A stretch of DNA of 64,000 bases from Ottelia alismoides (taxonomy: Eukaryota; Streptophyta; Magnoliopsida; Alismatales; Hydrocharitaceae), in assembly GCA_037367405.1 (NCBI GenBank), contig JAZKJV010008882.1, forward strand, positions 868,001 to 932,000. Direction: 5' to 3'. Positions 38,441-48,845 of this stretch are shown here, piece by piece. Each line of letters begins with the position of its first letter. Position 1 is the stretch's first letter. A program made the translations under genes and the position numbers. Below the pieces are notes generated by a model, which was not told the DNA's origin, did not search any database, and was given only the letters and a program-made list of their open reading frames with translations.

Positions 38441-39490
38441 GCCAGTTTGGAAATACTTGGAAGCGTCTATTCCCTCGCATGCTATGCATCCGACTTCAGA
38501 AATCCATATTTCTCAGAGAAGTATCCTCCCACAGGATCGTCGTCGTTGTGTAAAATATATAGCTTAAAGAAGGGTTGTTGATTCAGCTTATCAATATACA
38601 TGGAAATAGTCATATTGTCCGCGACCACATAAGAATGGTTACCTCCGTAATTTGCAGATTCCGGTGGATAGTTTAATTTGACCGCCCTAATTTAAAAAGA
38701 AAGCCAGTGAATATTATACCTAGTCTTCCCACATGAATGAGAAAAAAATGCTAATGAGTTTTGTGAAGCCCCATGTTATGCATATCATTAAATACAATGT
38801 TTTAAAAACTGAACAGAACATCAAATCGGACAAATAATTATGTCATCAGTTCATTCAAAGGGGAAAAAATCGAGACGTGTATATACTGTCAGTTGGTTCG
38901 TATGGTCCCGTTAGGTCAAATCGAGTTGGACTAGTATTTCATATAAATAAATATGAATAATGGTACATCATATATTTAAAGGATTTTTACACGTGTCTTT
39001 CCAAGATTTTTCAATAAAATTTATATCCCTGATTTTTTCAAACAATTACCTGAGTGCCCATTTATTTTTATAAAACTCACAGTATTAGTACGCTTGTGCT
39101 CCCATGTTGTATCAACATAAGGGCAATATTTAAAATTTTTAGAAAAATATGGGGCCACAAGTGTAGAATCTAAAAAGTTAAGGTGTATATTTTATTGAAA
39201 AAATGGAAGATATAATTAATATATTTTGTCATATATATATGATGTATAAAATTAACAATTTTAAAACTATTCAAACGCTGATTGATGATAAGTTTTATTA
39301 CTTTACCGATTCTTACAATGTGACAATGATAACTTCTTTACGTGAAGGCATCATCTATATTTATTGGAAGGGGACAATCTCATGCACAATGTAGGAAGAG
39401 AGATGCAATGCTCATAAGGTAGGAATGGAGAAGCGAAATTAGGTCTTTGGCACACGTGGAATGAGAAGCGATAAAGAGTATCATATTATG
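38441..39490. other. No gene seen
   Basis: AT-rich 3' flank of the pectinesterase remnant, with a 63-codon frame at 39203-39394 of biased, probably random composition. Confidence 0.35.
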
Positions 39491-39494
39491 AACC

Positions 39495-39640
39495 CAAGGA
39501 GTGGTCTGGTGGTAGAGCAGTGTGCTTCCACTTTAAATGACCTGGGTTCGAATCCCAATGGAGATGCTTCGGACCCAAATGGTTGAACCGATGGTTTGGT
39601 CTAATTAGTACAACTAGGCAAGCACTCCAATTAGGTTTTA
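39495..39640 (+). mobile_element. tRNA-derived SINE
   Basis: An internal pol III promoter is visible. The box A-like TGGTCTGGTGG..AGAGC is at 39502-39518 and a perfect box B, GGTTCGAATCC, is at 39545-39555. The boxes are about 32 bp apart, as in tRNAs. The sequence does not fold into a full tRNA (no matching acceptor stem) and runs on for about 80 bp of non-tRNA body, as in plant SINEs. The 3' end and target duplication are not defined. Confidence 0.55.
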
Positions 39641-40690
39641 ATTAATTTTTGTTTTATAAGTAAAAATCAGGTGGTTGATCTTTTTCCGATTTTTTAATCA
39701 GATGAATCGGCCAGTTTGATTTTTAAACCTCGATTAAATATAATGAATAATTTGACCAACTGATGTTTATAGGTGGAATTACATGCAGGAATCTAACAAT
39801 AAATTATAGCATTGAAAATGTTGAACGTATATTATTAAAAAATATTACCATGGCAAATATCTAAAAATATTTGTACAAAATAGTATAAATACATCCAATT
39901 TTTTATATGCAATAACATGCTAATCAACAAAGCAAAATCAAACAACTATTATCAATATTTGCTTGAAAATGAACTTGTTGTTATATAATATATTGATCAA
40001 ACATGGTAGAATCTATAACATGGTAGAATCTATTATTGATACTCATTTTCTCTGAATCCAAAATTTTGAGGATAATGTTTTCAAAAAAATAAGCAATACA
40101 AAAAAGGAAAGTCTATTAAAAAACTCTTGTATATAGGAGAAACTTCCAATAAGGTGTGTCTTTCTTCGATGCATGGAAAGTTAATCATCTCATCTTCTCA
40201 TTATTAATCCAAGAACCATGATTAGTGACATGTTATCCTAATTTTATTATATGCTGAAAAATAACTATTTTAGTCATTTTGTCACATCCTAAAAATAAAA
40301 TGTAACAACCCAGCGTTTAATTTTTGGTATATGCGTTGGGATATCCCTTGCTAGTTTTTTCTCCTCCCACAACAAAGGCAGCGGTTGGAGTTCACAATCC
40401 CTCCCCATCTCTCTCTCTCAATGACAATGTGTGGCGAAGAGGTTGCTGAATGACGGTTGCAACACGGTGGTGGAGAGTCACGGTGGCGGCGCGTAAGTAG
40501 ATGCCTAGTGGTGGCTGGCGTGGTTGGGCAAAGATGGTGATGAGGTTGCTGCATAATAGTTGCTTCCCACGACGGGGAGTGTTCCTTTAATATATGACAC
40601 CACGTGGAGGTGGTGGCTTCACATGGAGGACGTGGATCGTGAAGGAGAAGAGCAGAGAAAGGTGTAGGTGGAGAAGGGTGCAGCCAGAGG
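39641..40690. other. No confident feature
   Basis: AT-rich to 40312, then a GC-richer part (40380-40690) with TGGTGG and GGCGGCG phrases. Open frames on both strands are composition-driven. Confidence 0.3.
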
Positions 40691-40699
40691 AGTGCATGA

Positions 40700-41090
40700 T
40701 TGTTTTTTATAATCTCAGACCGTTTTTAACAATACCAGATTTTATTTACAATGTCATATCTTTTTTTACAAATCACTTATCGTCTTCTATAATATCATAT
40801 TGTTTTGTACATTTGTCGTTTCTTTTATAAATTTCTAACGATCTCAAATCTTTTTTTACAATCTCAGGTTTTTTTACAATATCAGATCATTTTTTATAAA
40901 TCTCAAATCATTTTTACAATATCAAATTATTTTTTATATTTATTCTTTCATTTATTAATTTCTATCAATATCAAATTATTTTTACAATCTTCTATATTTT
41001 TTACAAATCTCATGTAGTTTCTTAAAATATCATATTGTTTTTTTACATTTATCATTTCTTTTATCTATTTTTAATAACATACTTTTTTAT
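40700..41090. repeat. AT-rich degenerate tandem repeat
   Basis: The phrase TTTTTACAAT(A/C)TCA(A/G)AT recurs about ten times at 20-40-bp spacing. A longer unit with ATATCATATTGTTTTGTACA and TCATTTCTTTTAT recurs at about 40790 and 41028, suggesting a higher-order unit of 120 or 240 bp. Confidence 0.55.
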
Positions 41091-43003
41091 TGCAGAATAC
41101 GATATAAAATTTACAAATCGACCAAGAAATTTAACATAGGTGGTGTGGGTATTACAATCCTCAATTTTTTATATTATCTCTTTCTTCTTAATAATTGATA
41201 AACTACTAATTATCTATTTTTTACACATCTAGATAGGAATATTACAAAACGAGCACTAACTTTTACAAAGTCATTATGTAAGTTGCAATCACAATAATAA
41301 GGGATTGTTTATTATGATTTTATTTTATAAACATTATACAATTTTATAATGACATGCGGATTTTATAAAGAGTTCTGTCATTCTGCATAGCATGAAATGC
41401 TATTACATTTGTGAAATCTCATTGAATAAATAATAATAAAAAAGTCAAATCAGACGCGCTAAACATGGTAAAATAAAAGGATCATATTAAATTAAAATTC
41501 AATACGAAATTCAAATTCAAAATGAAAACACATTGACTAAAATACACTTTTGGATAAAGATCGGCTAGATCGAGATGTATCGGATCTTTTGATGGACTTT
41601 CCATTAATGTAGGAAAGGTACATCTCATCGTTGGAAGGGTCATGTGTGACTTTTCTCATTCAAAATGGATCGGAAAAATGAAAATTATTTTATAATATTC
41701 AAAGTTTACTTTATGTTTCTGCATCTTCTTCAAATTTTAAAATAAAAATATTTTTGAAATAAATATATTTTTGTTTTCACTATTAAATTTAGGAGGGATA
41801 AGATAAGTTAAAAAGCATCATTTAAACCATGTAAATAAACTTGTTCATTTCACATTAAGTTTTTGCTCTCACGTTTAAATAATGAAAGAGAAAGAAATCT
41901 AAACTCACAAGAATAAGGGCCCGTGAAAGGAAGAGAAAGTATGTGTATACGAAAGAGAGAGAGAAACGAGAATAGGTATATAGAACAATCATCTTTAGTT
42001 AAGGTGTGATTTTTGAAATAGTCTACTCTACTGTACTCTATATGACTTTTTTAAACCTTAATTATAGATAATATAAATGTATCGAACAAAAAAGTGCCTA
42101 AAAATGGGAGGATGGATATGGGGAGAAAGGGCAGAGTATAAGAGAGATAGAGAGGACATTTTATTGAGAAATGAACATAATGGGGGGAGAGATTTCTAGA
42201 GAGAGCATCTTTCTAATGGGGAAGAAGAGATGATGGGCATGGGAGAGAAGGAGTCTCCTTTCCGGGAGAACTAATGCATGTTAGGTATTTTGATTTGATA
42301 TTGTCTCGCATCTAAAAAAAATCAAGCTATGTCTGATTCTATTACAGAGAATCAGTTTGGATAAATAAAACTCATATTCTACTTCTTAGTAATTATCGTA
42401 AAATTAAAGATAAAAAAATAAATTTATTGATTCCGAGGATTCACTGTCGAAACATATTGGTAATTATTTAACCCCAACACCTTGAATTGACGAAATTTCT
42501 TCGAAGTATCAAGGAGGTTATTTTACATTCCTCGAAGACCCTCGCAACATCACCATTTAATATTTTCTGAACCACAATTGGCCGGACTACTTGAGCATGT
42601 CCTAATTGGTCAATTCACGAGAAGATATTGAATTCTAGGGCTTGAAAATTTGTTCATATATTTCTATGAAGTACGTGGTGATTGAACGAGCAATTTTTAA
42701 TCATACCCCCCTATGTAAGATAGTGTTTGTTGTTGCGTCGGGAGTTATTGTACTGGGTGCTAGATCATGAGTATTTGTATCTATTGAGCAAACATGGGTT
42801 GCATTTATATAGTGATATTTGAAAGCATATCTTGAGGACACCCTAAGGCGGGTGAGAGACTTGGAGAGAGTGCATTGAAGAGGGCCACATGTTCTAAACA
42901 CAAATAAGGGAGAGAAGTTCCCGTCTTTACTTCTACAAGTGTAATAACTCGAGTTTCGTTGTAATTATGATCACCATGTTCACAAAATACTTGATTTATT
43001 TAC
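41091..43003. other. No gene seen
   Basis: AT-rich intergenic sequence. A purine-rich run (GAAAGAGAGAGAG) lies at 41940-41970. No coding, RNA or repeat feature that I can support. Confidence 0.35.
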
Positions 43004-43034
43004 GATTTTTATCACATTTGCCCTCCTTAACTTC
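43004..43034. mobile_element. MITE, left-arm outer part (split by LINE)
   Basis: GATTTTTATCACATTTG followed by CCTCCTTAACTTC is the outer part of a long terminal inverted repeat. The mirrored end is at 47638-47660. The arm is cut at CCTTAACTTC, the LINE target duplication, and resumes at 47425. Confidence 0.7.
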
Positions 43035-43355
43035 ATTGCAGGCTGGCTAAAGCAGAGAGGGGCCTCTATTGTTCTCTGTGATAAGAAAATTCCTATGAAA
43101 ATCAAAGAAAAGTTGTATAAAGCATCTGTGAGACATGCTATATTATATGGATCTGAATGTTGGTCTATGAACTATATACATGTGTAGAGAATGACAGTAG
43201 CAGAAATAAAAATGCTAAGGTGGATGTATTGACACATAAGTAAAGATCGGATTCAGAATGATGTAATCAGAAGGAATGTTATTATAGCTCTGGTTGAGGA
43301 TAAGATGCGAGAGAAATTGCTTAAGGTGGTTTAACCATGTGTAAAAGGAGGTCAA
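43035..43355 (+). mobile_element. RTE LINE 3' fragment, part 1
   Basis: A 5'-truncated copy of the same LINE as at 53.7 kb. It matches from GCAGGCTGGCTAAAG (compare 54913) through GATAAGATGCGAGA, with many stops. It is split at GTCAA (43351-43355) by solo LTR F. Confidence 0.8.
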
Positions 43356-44517
43356 TGATGAATCCACGTTTCATCATCTTTATTCTATCATTTTGGCCTT
43401 AAAAAACCTAGTAAATGCGTGTAAATAGGCTTAATTTAGGCATTTTAACATTCATACATCATTGTGTAAATATTGTATAAAATACGGTTTTTAAAGCCAA
43501 AATTATAGAATAAAGAAAAGAAAAGAAAAAGAATAAAATACTGTAAATATTTTATGACCCGAAACCCCGAGACCTAGGCATCGCGATGACTAGATCGACA
43601 AGGAATAAAGCAGAGGGAGATAAGGGCCAAAACAGAATAAAAATACCTTTTATTCAATTCATTCTTTATTCACTTTGGGATCTATTTGTGGTTCCACTGT
43701 TTATACTTCAAATAAAGAAACTTTGTACATGAAAGTTGTATATAATTAAATATAAAAAAATACAAAATTAATTTCACACAAAAATAATGTACAGATAAAC
43801 AACTATGATCTGAATAAGATTCCAGAATCCCAACTTCCCAGACCTGTATCTCTCAAATAAAAACTCCAAATGTACCAAACTCACCTTTAATTGTATATAA
43901 TTTTAAATAATCTATTTAATGGAGATGGTTTCGCATTTTGCGGAGCTACGGTTGGAAAGTTGAGTTTTGGACCCCTATAGTATACTTGTACAGATTAAAA
44001 TATTCATTTTATTTATCATTCTTTATTTCCATAATTTTATATTTTTATAATTTTTTAAATATTATTTATAATATATATGTATATTAAAATCAGAATAAAA
44101 ACTCAAAGAAAATACAAAATAAAATACTTGTATAAATAGCATACCTAGGTATAATACTAATACATATACCTATAGAATTACTGTTTATATTTTATTAAGT
44201 GTACAAAATACATCAAAAAAATCAAATAAGAATATATTAAGTGTATAAAAAATATCCTATAAATTTATAAAATAATAAACAAAAATAAATAAAGTAAATA
44301 CATAAAATAAAAATAAAATAATAAAATATATAGATATACATACCTATATAGGGTATAAAAGGTAACTTGTAATTATATACCTCATAAAAATAAATAAAAA
44401 TCACCATAAAATTCTTTATAAAATAAAAAAACATTTTTTATTTTACAACCTAAAATTAATAAATTCATTTACTATTTATTTCGAATTTACAAATAATTTT
44501 GACCTGCATTTTTCTGA

Positions 44518-44567
44518 TTGGTCCACGTGGACCAACCAGCGCCGGTCAAGTGTTGACCTCGGTCAAC
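44518..44567. promoter_or_regulatory. Paired palindromes in LTR F (G-box + W-box pair)
   Basis: TTGGTCCACGTGGACCAA is perfect at 44518-44535. GTTGACC (44552-44558) and GGTCAAC (44561-44567) are mirrored across TC. A third GGTCAA lies between them at 44544. Confidence 0.6.
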
Positions 44568-44976
44568 TGCCTGACTGAGGTTTGCCACCTTCTGACAGCG
44601 GGATTTCTTCCCGATTTCACCCAATTTTCGAGCCGATTCTCTTCGTCTTCTTCCCTCGATTCTTCTTGGGAATTCTTCCTTGATCTTCACTCAGCCACGC
44701 CATGCCTTCATATCACGCAAAATCTCCATCATTTGCGCGTGGCCCTTGCTTGAAGGAGACACCACCACCATGTTTATAATCGACCTGTCACCTTCGAGCT
44801 CCAGTCTGAACCCTTCTTGGCCAACAATCCTCCTCCCTTTGGCGTTCTTCGCGTTGCTGGAGGTGACAGCTCCTCAACCATACCCTCAGGCGAGTCGAGG
44901 AAGCCTTGTAGCAGCTCCACCATCTCCGCCGACCTCCGGCGTCGAGGTTCCCCCTCCTCTGGTTCCGGCCATCGAG

Positions 44977-45205
44977 GTATACCCCTTTCCTCCCTTTTTC
45001 TTCTCGTTTTTTATTCCCCGTAGTGCTAGGATCATTTCCCCCTTTCGATCTTCGAATTTCGTCCACCGATTCGCCATCCATCGATCATCGTCGGAGCGCA
45101 CCTCTAGCTGTATCTCCTCTGCCTTCCATAGCCCATTTCCGACACCTATTCCACCTCCGCGGGGTCCAGGCACTTTGCCCTGGTCCCCTTCACCCCTTTT
45201 TGCAG
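44977..45205 (+). other. Intron-like GT...AG interval in LTR F
   Basis: ATCGAG|GTATACCCC starts it and CACCCCTTTTTGCAG|G ends it, 229 bp. Same place and nearly the same length as in copies A and D. Confidence 0.35.
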
Positions 45206-47196
45206 GTCAAAGCACGTTCAACGCACCTGGAGACCGTTTTGCGTAGTTCGCCGGAGACACCTAGAGCTCCGAGCTCTACCGCCTTCGTGCCAACACCCCA
45301 ACGCTCCTCCGACGAACTTAGGACCTCCAGCACATAGCCTGACCTCCCAGGAGCACCCCGACCATTTTTGCGCGCTCTCAGACCACCGGAGACCCGGGAT
45401 CGAGCTCGGGGAAGTTCGCCTCGCCGACGTTCTTCCCCGTTCTTCCCCTTGGCTTCTCCGCCGTTCGATCGGGCCACCGCTCCAGTTTTGATATCAGCCG
45501 TTGGATCACGTCGCGCCACCACCGTCGGATCTCCGGGGAAGATCTAATCTCGCCCGTCCAGCGCGAACCGTCATCGTGCAACCTTGAAGCGCCACGTGTC
45601 AAGTATACGCTCCCCAGCCGTTCGATCACGCACGAGGATATTAGGCGTGGGTATTTTGCACCTACACCCTCACAAAGTTTGCATTTCATTTTCAGTCCAT
45701 AAACTTTAATTTGTAGTTTAAATATTTCTGTAATATTTGCATCCATACCCCCATACTTTCATTATTTGCATTTTGGTCCGAGCCACGTCACCTCACGTGA
45801 CTCACGCACGTGGGATGGAGGGAATTTTGCATCGGATCCCCCGAAGTTTATTTATTTCATTTCGTCCATGAACTTTTTAGTTAAGTTGTAATATTTTGGT
45901 AAAATTGCATGTTAGTACCTGGATATTTGTAAAATTGGAAAAATACCCCTGCCAGATCACGTGCCCAGTGCGCGTGAGTTTGGACATTTTGCAGCAAACC
46001 CCCTCTGTGTTTAGGTTTTTATTTTTAGTCCAGAAAATTGTGTTTAACATTATATATTTTTTTTGGAAAAATTGCAAGTAGGCCCTTGGACTTCTGTGTA
46101 TTTAGATCTATGCCCTTGCTAGTGTTGTGTTTTTACTTGGATGTTTGTATTTATTTCATGCATCATTTTAACTCGAAAAATTACCAAAAAATATATAAGC
46201 TCCTGTTGCATTGTAGTTTAATGCCATATTTTTAGTTTGCATTTTTATTGCATTTTCGTATTTATTAAAAATAAGAAACAAACCTTTTTTTCACTGTTTG
46301 CATTAGAAAATACATAAAAATTATAAAAAAATCTTTAAAAAATTCCACAAAATTTATATTTCGTGAGCTTTGGTTTATTTTATGTTCTCACCAAAAATCC
46401 CTAAAAATTACAAAAGAAAACCCCTAAAAATAACAAAATTCTCAAGATCTTCATAAAAATCTAAAAAATTCATAAAAACTCCAAAAATTATGTTTTCTAT
46501 TTTTGAAACTTCCTTATCTTATTATCTATCTCTAAAAATTAATTTGAAAAATTTTCACTCCTGTTTGCTATTTATTTCTATATTTTTGTCTTGACTGTAT
46601 AATGTATTCACTGTTTACTAGTGTTTTCGCCCTTAAAAATACCAAAAAAAAATTAGGAAAAATATAGAAAAATTACAAAAACATTAGAAAAATATAAAAT
46701 CACAACAACATTCTATTTCCTGTATTTTGAGCATTTTCCCCTATTTTTATCCCTCTCTTATCTCTAGTGTACATATATATTCCTTATATACATTATATAT
46801 TTGATAAAAGAAAAAGAAAATATAAAAATACAAAATATAAAAGAAAATACAAAATCAGTAAATTAAAAACCAAAATATAAAAATATAAAATCAAAAAATA
46901 CAAAATTCAAAACTTACAAAAAATTAGCACTTGTAGGCATTTAACCACTTTCACATTTGTGAACATTATTGCCTTAATCTACCTATTTGCTCCCTGTGTT
47001 TGATACTCTACAAACTTGCACTATACACATATTTTATAGAGTTATAATAAATTTTAACTCAACACTTTGATTTCCATTGCTTGATATTATTTGTGGGTTA
47101 ATTATTGATTTAATCGGGATTTACCGAGGGTCGCCGCAGCGACTTTGTCTCTGCCTTATGTGAGACATTTAAACCCTCGTATCTCGCGGTTAATCA

Positions 47197-47424
47197 GTCA
47201 ACTAATGCACCAGTTAAGAGATGCAAGTTCTAGGATGCTGAGCTGGCTAAGAGAGGACAAGGAGTGTTCAAGAAGTTTTGGAATGGGACTATACAAAGGG
47301 ATCTTAGTTTTTTAGATCTAAGATTGAAACTGATCCAAGATAGATATGATTTATCTGAATAGAGACAAAGAATCAATGTAGCCGACCCTACTTAATGTGA
47401 GAAAATATGTTGTTGTTGTTGTGA
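47197..47424 (+). mobile_element. RTE LINE 3' fragment, part 2
   Basis: This resumes after the LTR F target duplication with CTAATGCACCAGTTAAGAG (compare 55225), continues through ATGTAGCCGACCCTACTTAA and ends in a GTTGTTGTTGTTGT tail. The following CCTTAACTTC (47425-47434) repeats 43025-43034, the target duplication of the LINE. Confidence 0.85.
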
Positions 47425-47660
47425 CCTTAACTTCCGCTATATCAGTTATGCCCATCCATTTTTGTAATATCAAATCGTGTCCTTGACTTCTTACAAAATT
47501 CACAGTTCCACCTTCCGTTAAGGTAAAGTAGGGACATGATTGATATCCCCAAAGGGTAAAATTGTGAATTTTGTAAAAAGTCAGAGGCAGAATTGATATT
47601 ATAAAAAAAATGGCGGGCTTAACTAATATTGTGGAAGTTAAGGATACAAGTGATAAAATC
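47425..47660. mobile_element. MITE, remainder (rest of left arm and right arm)
   Basis: After the LINE the left arm continues (TATGCCCATCCATTTTTGTA, TTGACTTCTTACAAAATTCAC) and is mirrored in the right arm (GTGAATTTTGTAAAAAGTCA, AAAAATGGCGGGCTTAACTA, GAAGTTAAGGATACAAGTGA), ending GTGATAAAATC at 47660. Without the inserts the MITE is about 257 bp and nearly all inverted repeat. The family and target duplication are unclear. Confidence 0.7.
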
Positions 47661-47816
47661 ATATTTTATGTGAATAAAATATCTATTTTGAGTTTTTAAT
47701 AAAAACTATTTACAAAAAATTAAATAAAATACTAGAAATAAAATTAAACACTATCTATTTTTAGATTTTATTAAAAAAAGTGAAATAAAAATGAATAAAG
47801 GAAAGAAATATGTACA

Positions 47817-47839
47817 ATATATATATATATATATATATT
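47817..47839. repeat. (AT)n microsatellite
   Basis: About 11 uninterrupted AT units. Confidence 0.9.
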
Positions 47840-47911
47840 TGTTTCTTTAATAATGATTTATCATGATCGAGATTTGTCCTTGTAATCTAGTCTATCTATA
47901 ACACATGCTAA

Positions 47912-48110
47912 GGGTCTATTTAGTTATTGGGATGGGGTGAGTTGGAGCAACATTCTGTGAATAGTAACTCTTTGTATAGTTATGAGAGTTGGAGATGGTT
48001 GGAATAAGGAATGTGATGTGATGTCACATTGATTTGTGATTGAATTCCAACCCAGGAGTGGAGGGAGTTAAACTGGGTTACACCGGGTAACCCGGTAACC
48101 AATCATACTC
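47912..48110. mobile_element. Harbinger-type MITE 1 of a three-element array
   Basis: The left end GGGTCTATTTAGTTATTGGG faces the right end CCCGGTAACCAATCATACTC. Inside are GGAATAAGGAATGTGATGTG and GAATTCCAACCCA, shared with the next element. Confidence 0.65.
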
Positions 48111-48113
48111 TAT

Positions 48114-48302
48114 GGATTTGTTTGGTTATTGGGATGGGATGTGTTAGGGCAACATGATGTGAATAGTAGCTGTTTGGGATGATTATGAGGTTGGAATAAG
48201 GAATGTGATGTGATGCTACTATGATTTGTGGTGGAATTCCAACCCAAGAATAGAGAGGGGTAACCGAGTTACCCCGAGATAACCCAAATACCAAACATAC
48301 CC
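48114..48302. mobile_element. Harbinger-type MITE 2
   Basis: A direct copy of MITE 1: GGATTTGTTTGGTTATTGGG to AACCCAAATACCAAACATAC. The same internal phrases recur in the same order, so the two are close relatives in tandem. Confidence 0.7.
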
Positions 48303-48304
48303 TA

Positions 48305-48508
48305 GGGTGCGTTTGGTTTGTGACGTGTCCCTAATTATGCCGGAATAACCCGATAAAAGTCCATGCAATCATGGATTGAGATTCCATCATAAATCAATGC
48401 GACATCGCATTTCTTATTCCAACCTTCTACCAACCTTGATAACCATTCAAACACCTACTTGTCATAGGAATTATCCCAAACCAACCAACACAATACCCAA
48501 ACCAGCCC
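48305..48508. mobile_element. Harbinger-type MITE 3
   Basis: GGGTGCGTTTGGTTTGTGAC to CAATACCCAAACCAGCCC, flanked by TA on each side. Internal CGCATTTCTTATTCCAACCT is the reverse complement of the GGTTGGAATAAGGAATG phrase in MITEs 1 and 2, so this one is inverted relative to them. Confidence 0.7.
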
Positions 48509-48845
48509 TAAAAGGAATACATCATTTTTTGCATCTAAATATTCGGTTTTGCTCCGTCCCCTCCCCGTCGCACCCCGCTGCCTCCCCTCCTCTGTCGCCA
48601 CCCACGAACCCCTCACGCGTCGTCTCTCTGCGGAAAGGCGTCGCCTTTGGCCCTTTATCTAATTTAATTTTGGCCCTATGTTTTCTTCTCTTTCACCCCT
48701 GAAAACGAGCGTGCTCTCCACAGAAAACGCGCGGACCAATTACCAGCTTCTACCCAACCTCTGTAAAGCTTTACCTCCTGTCCATAATTTCTTCTCCTCT
48801 TCCTCCTCCCGACAATCTTAGTTCTTCTCACATTTTGAAGCAAAA
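48509..48845 (+). promoter_or_regulatory. Presumed promoter/5' UTR of the DnaJ-like gene
   Basis: GC-rich and CT-rich, ending in a pyrimidine-rich leader (CTTCTCCTCTTCCTCCTCCC) before the ATG, as is common in plant 5' UTRs. No clear TATA box. The MITE array ends 340 bp before the ATG. Confidence 0.3.

Larger units (their letters stand above)
43356..47196 (+). mobile_element. Giant gypsy solo LTR, copy F
   Basis: It starts TGATGAATCCACGTTTCATC and ends CTCGCGGTTAATCA; length 3,841 bp. Perfect target duplications GTCAA stand at 43351-43355 and 47197-47201. No primer site or internal region is attached, so it is a solo LTR. It shares with D the purine block (43600-43622), the G-box palindrome (44518-44535), the W-box palindrome (44552-44567), the intron-like interval (44977-45205) and the iterated TTTTGCA phrases (45650-46130). 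It sits inside a LINE, so it is younger than that LINE. Confidence 0.92.

Noticed and set aside
39497..39556. A functional tRNA gene
   Set aside because: Boxes A and B are present, but no acceptor stem pairs and the sequence runs on as a SINE body.
44680..45746. 188-codon and other frames in the GC-rich part of LTR F
   Set aside because: Same non-coding LTR region; frames differ between copies A, B, D and F.
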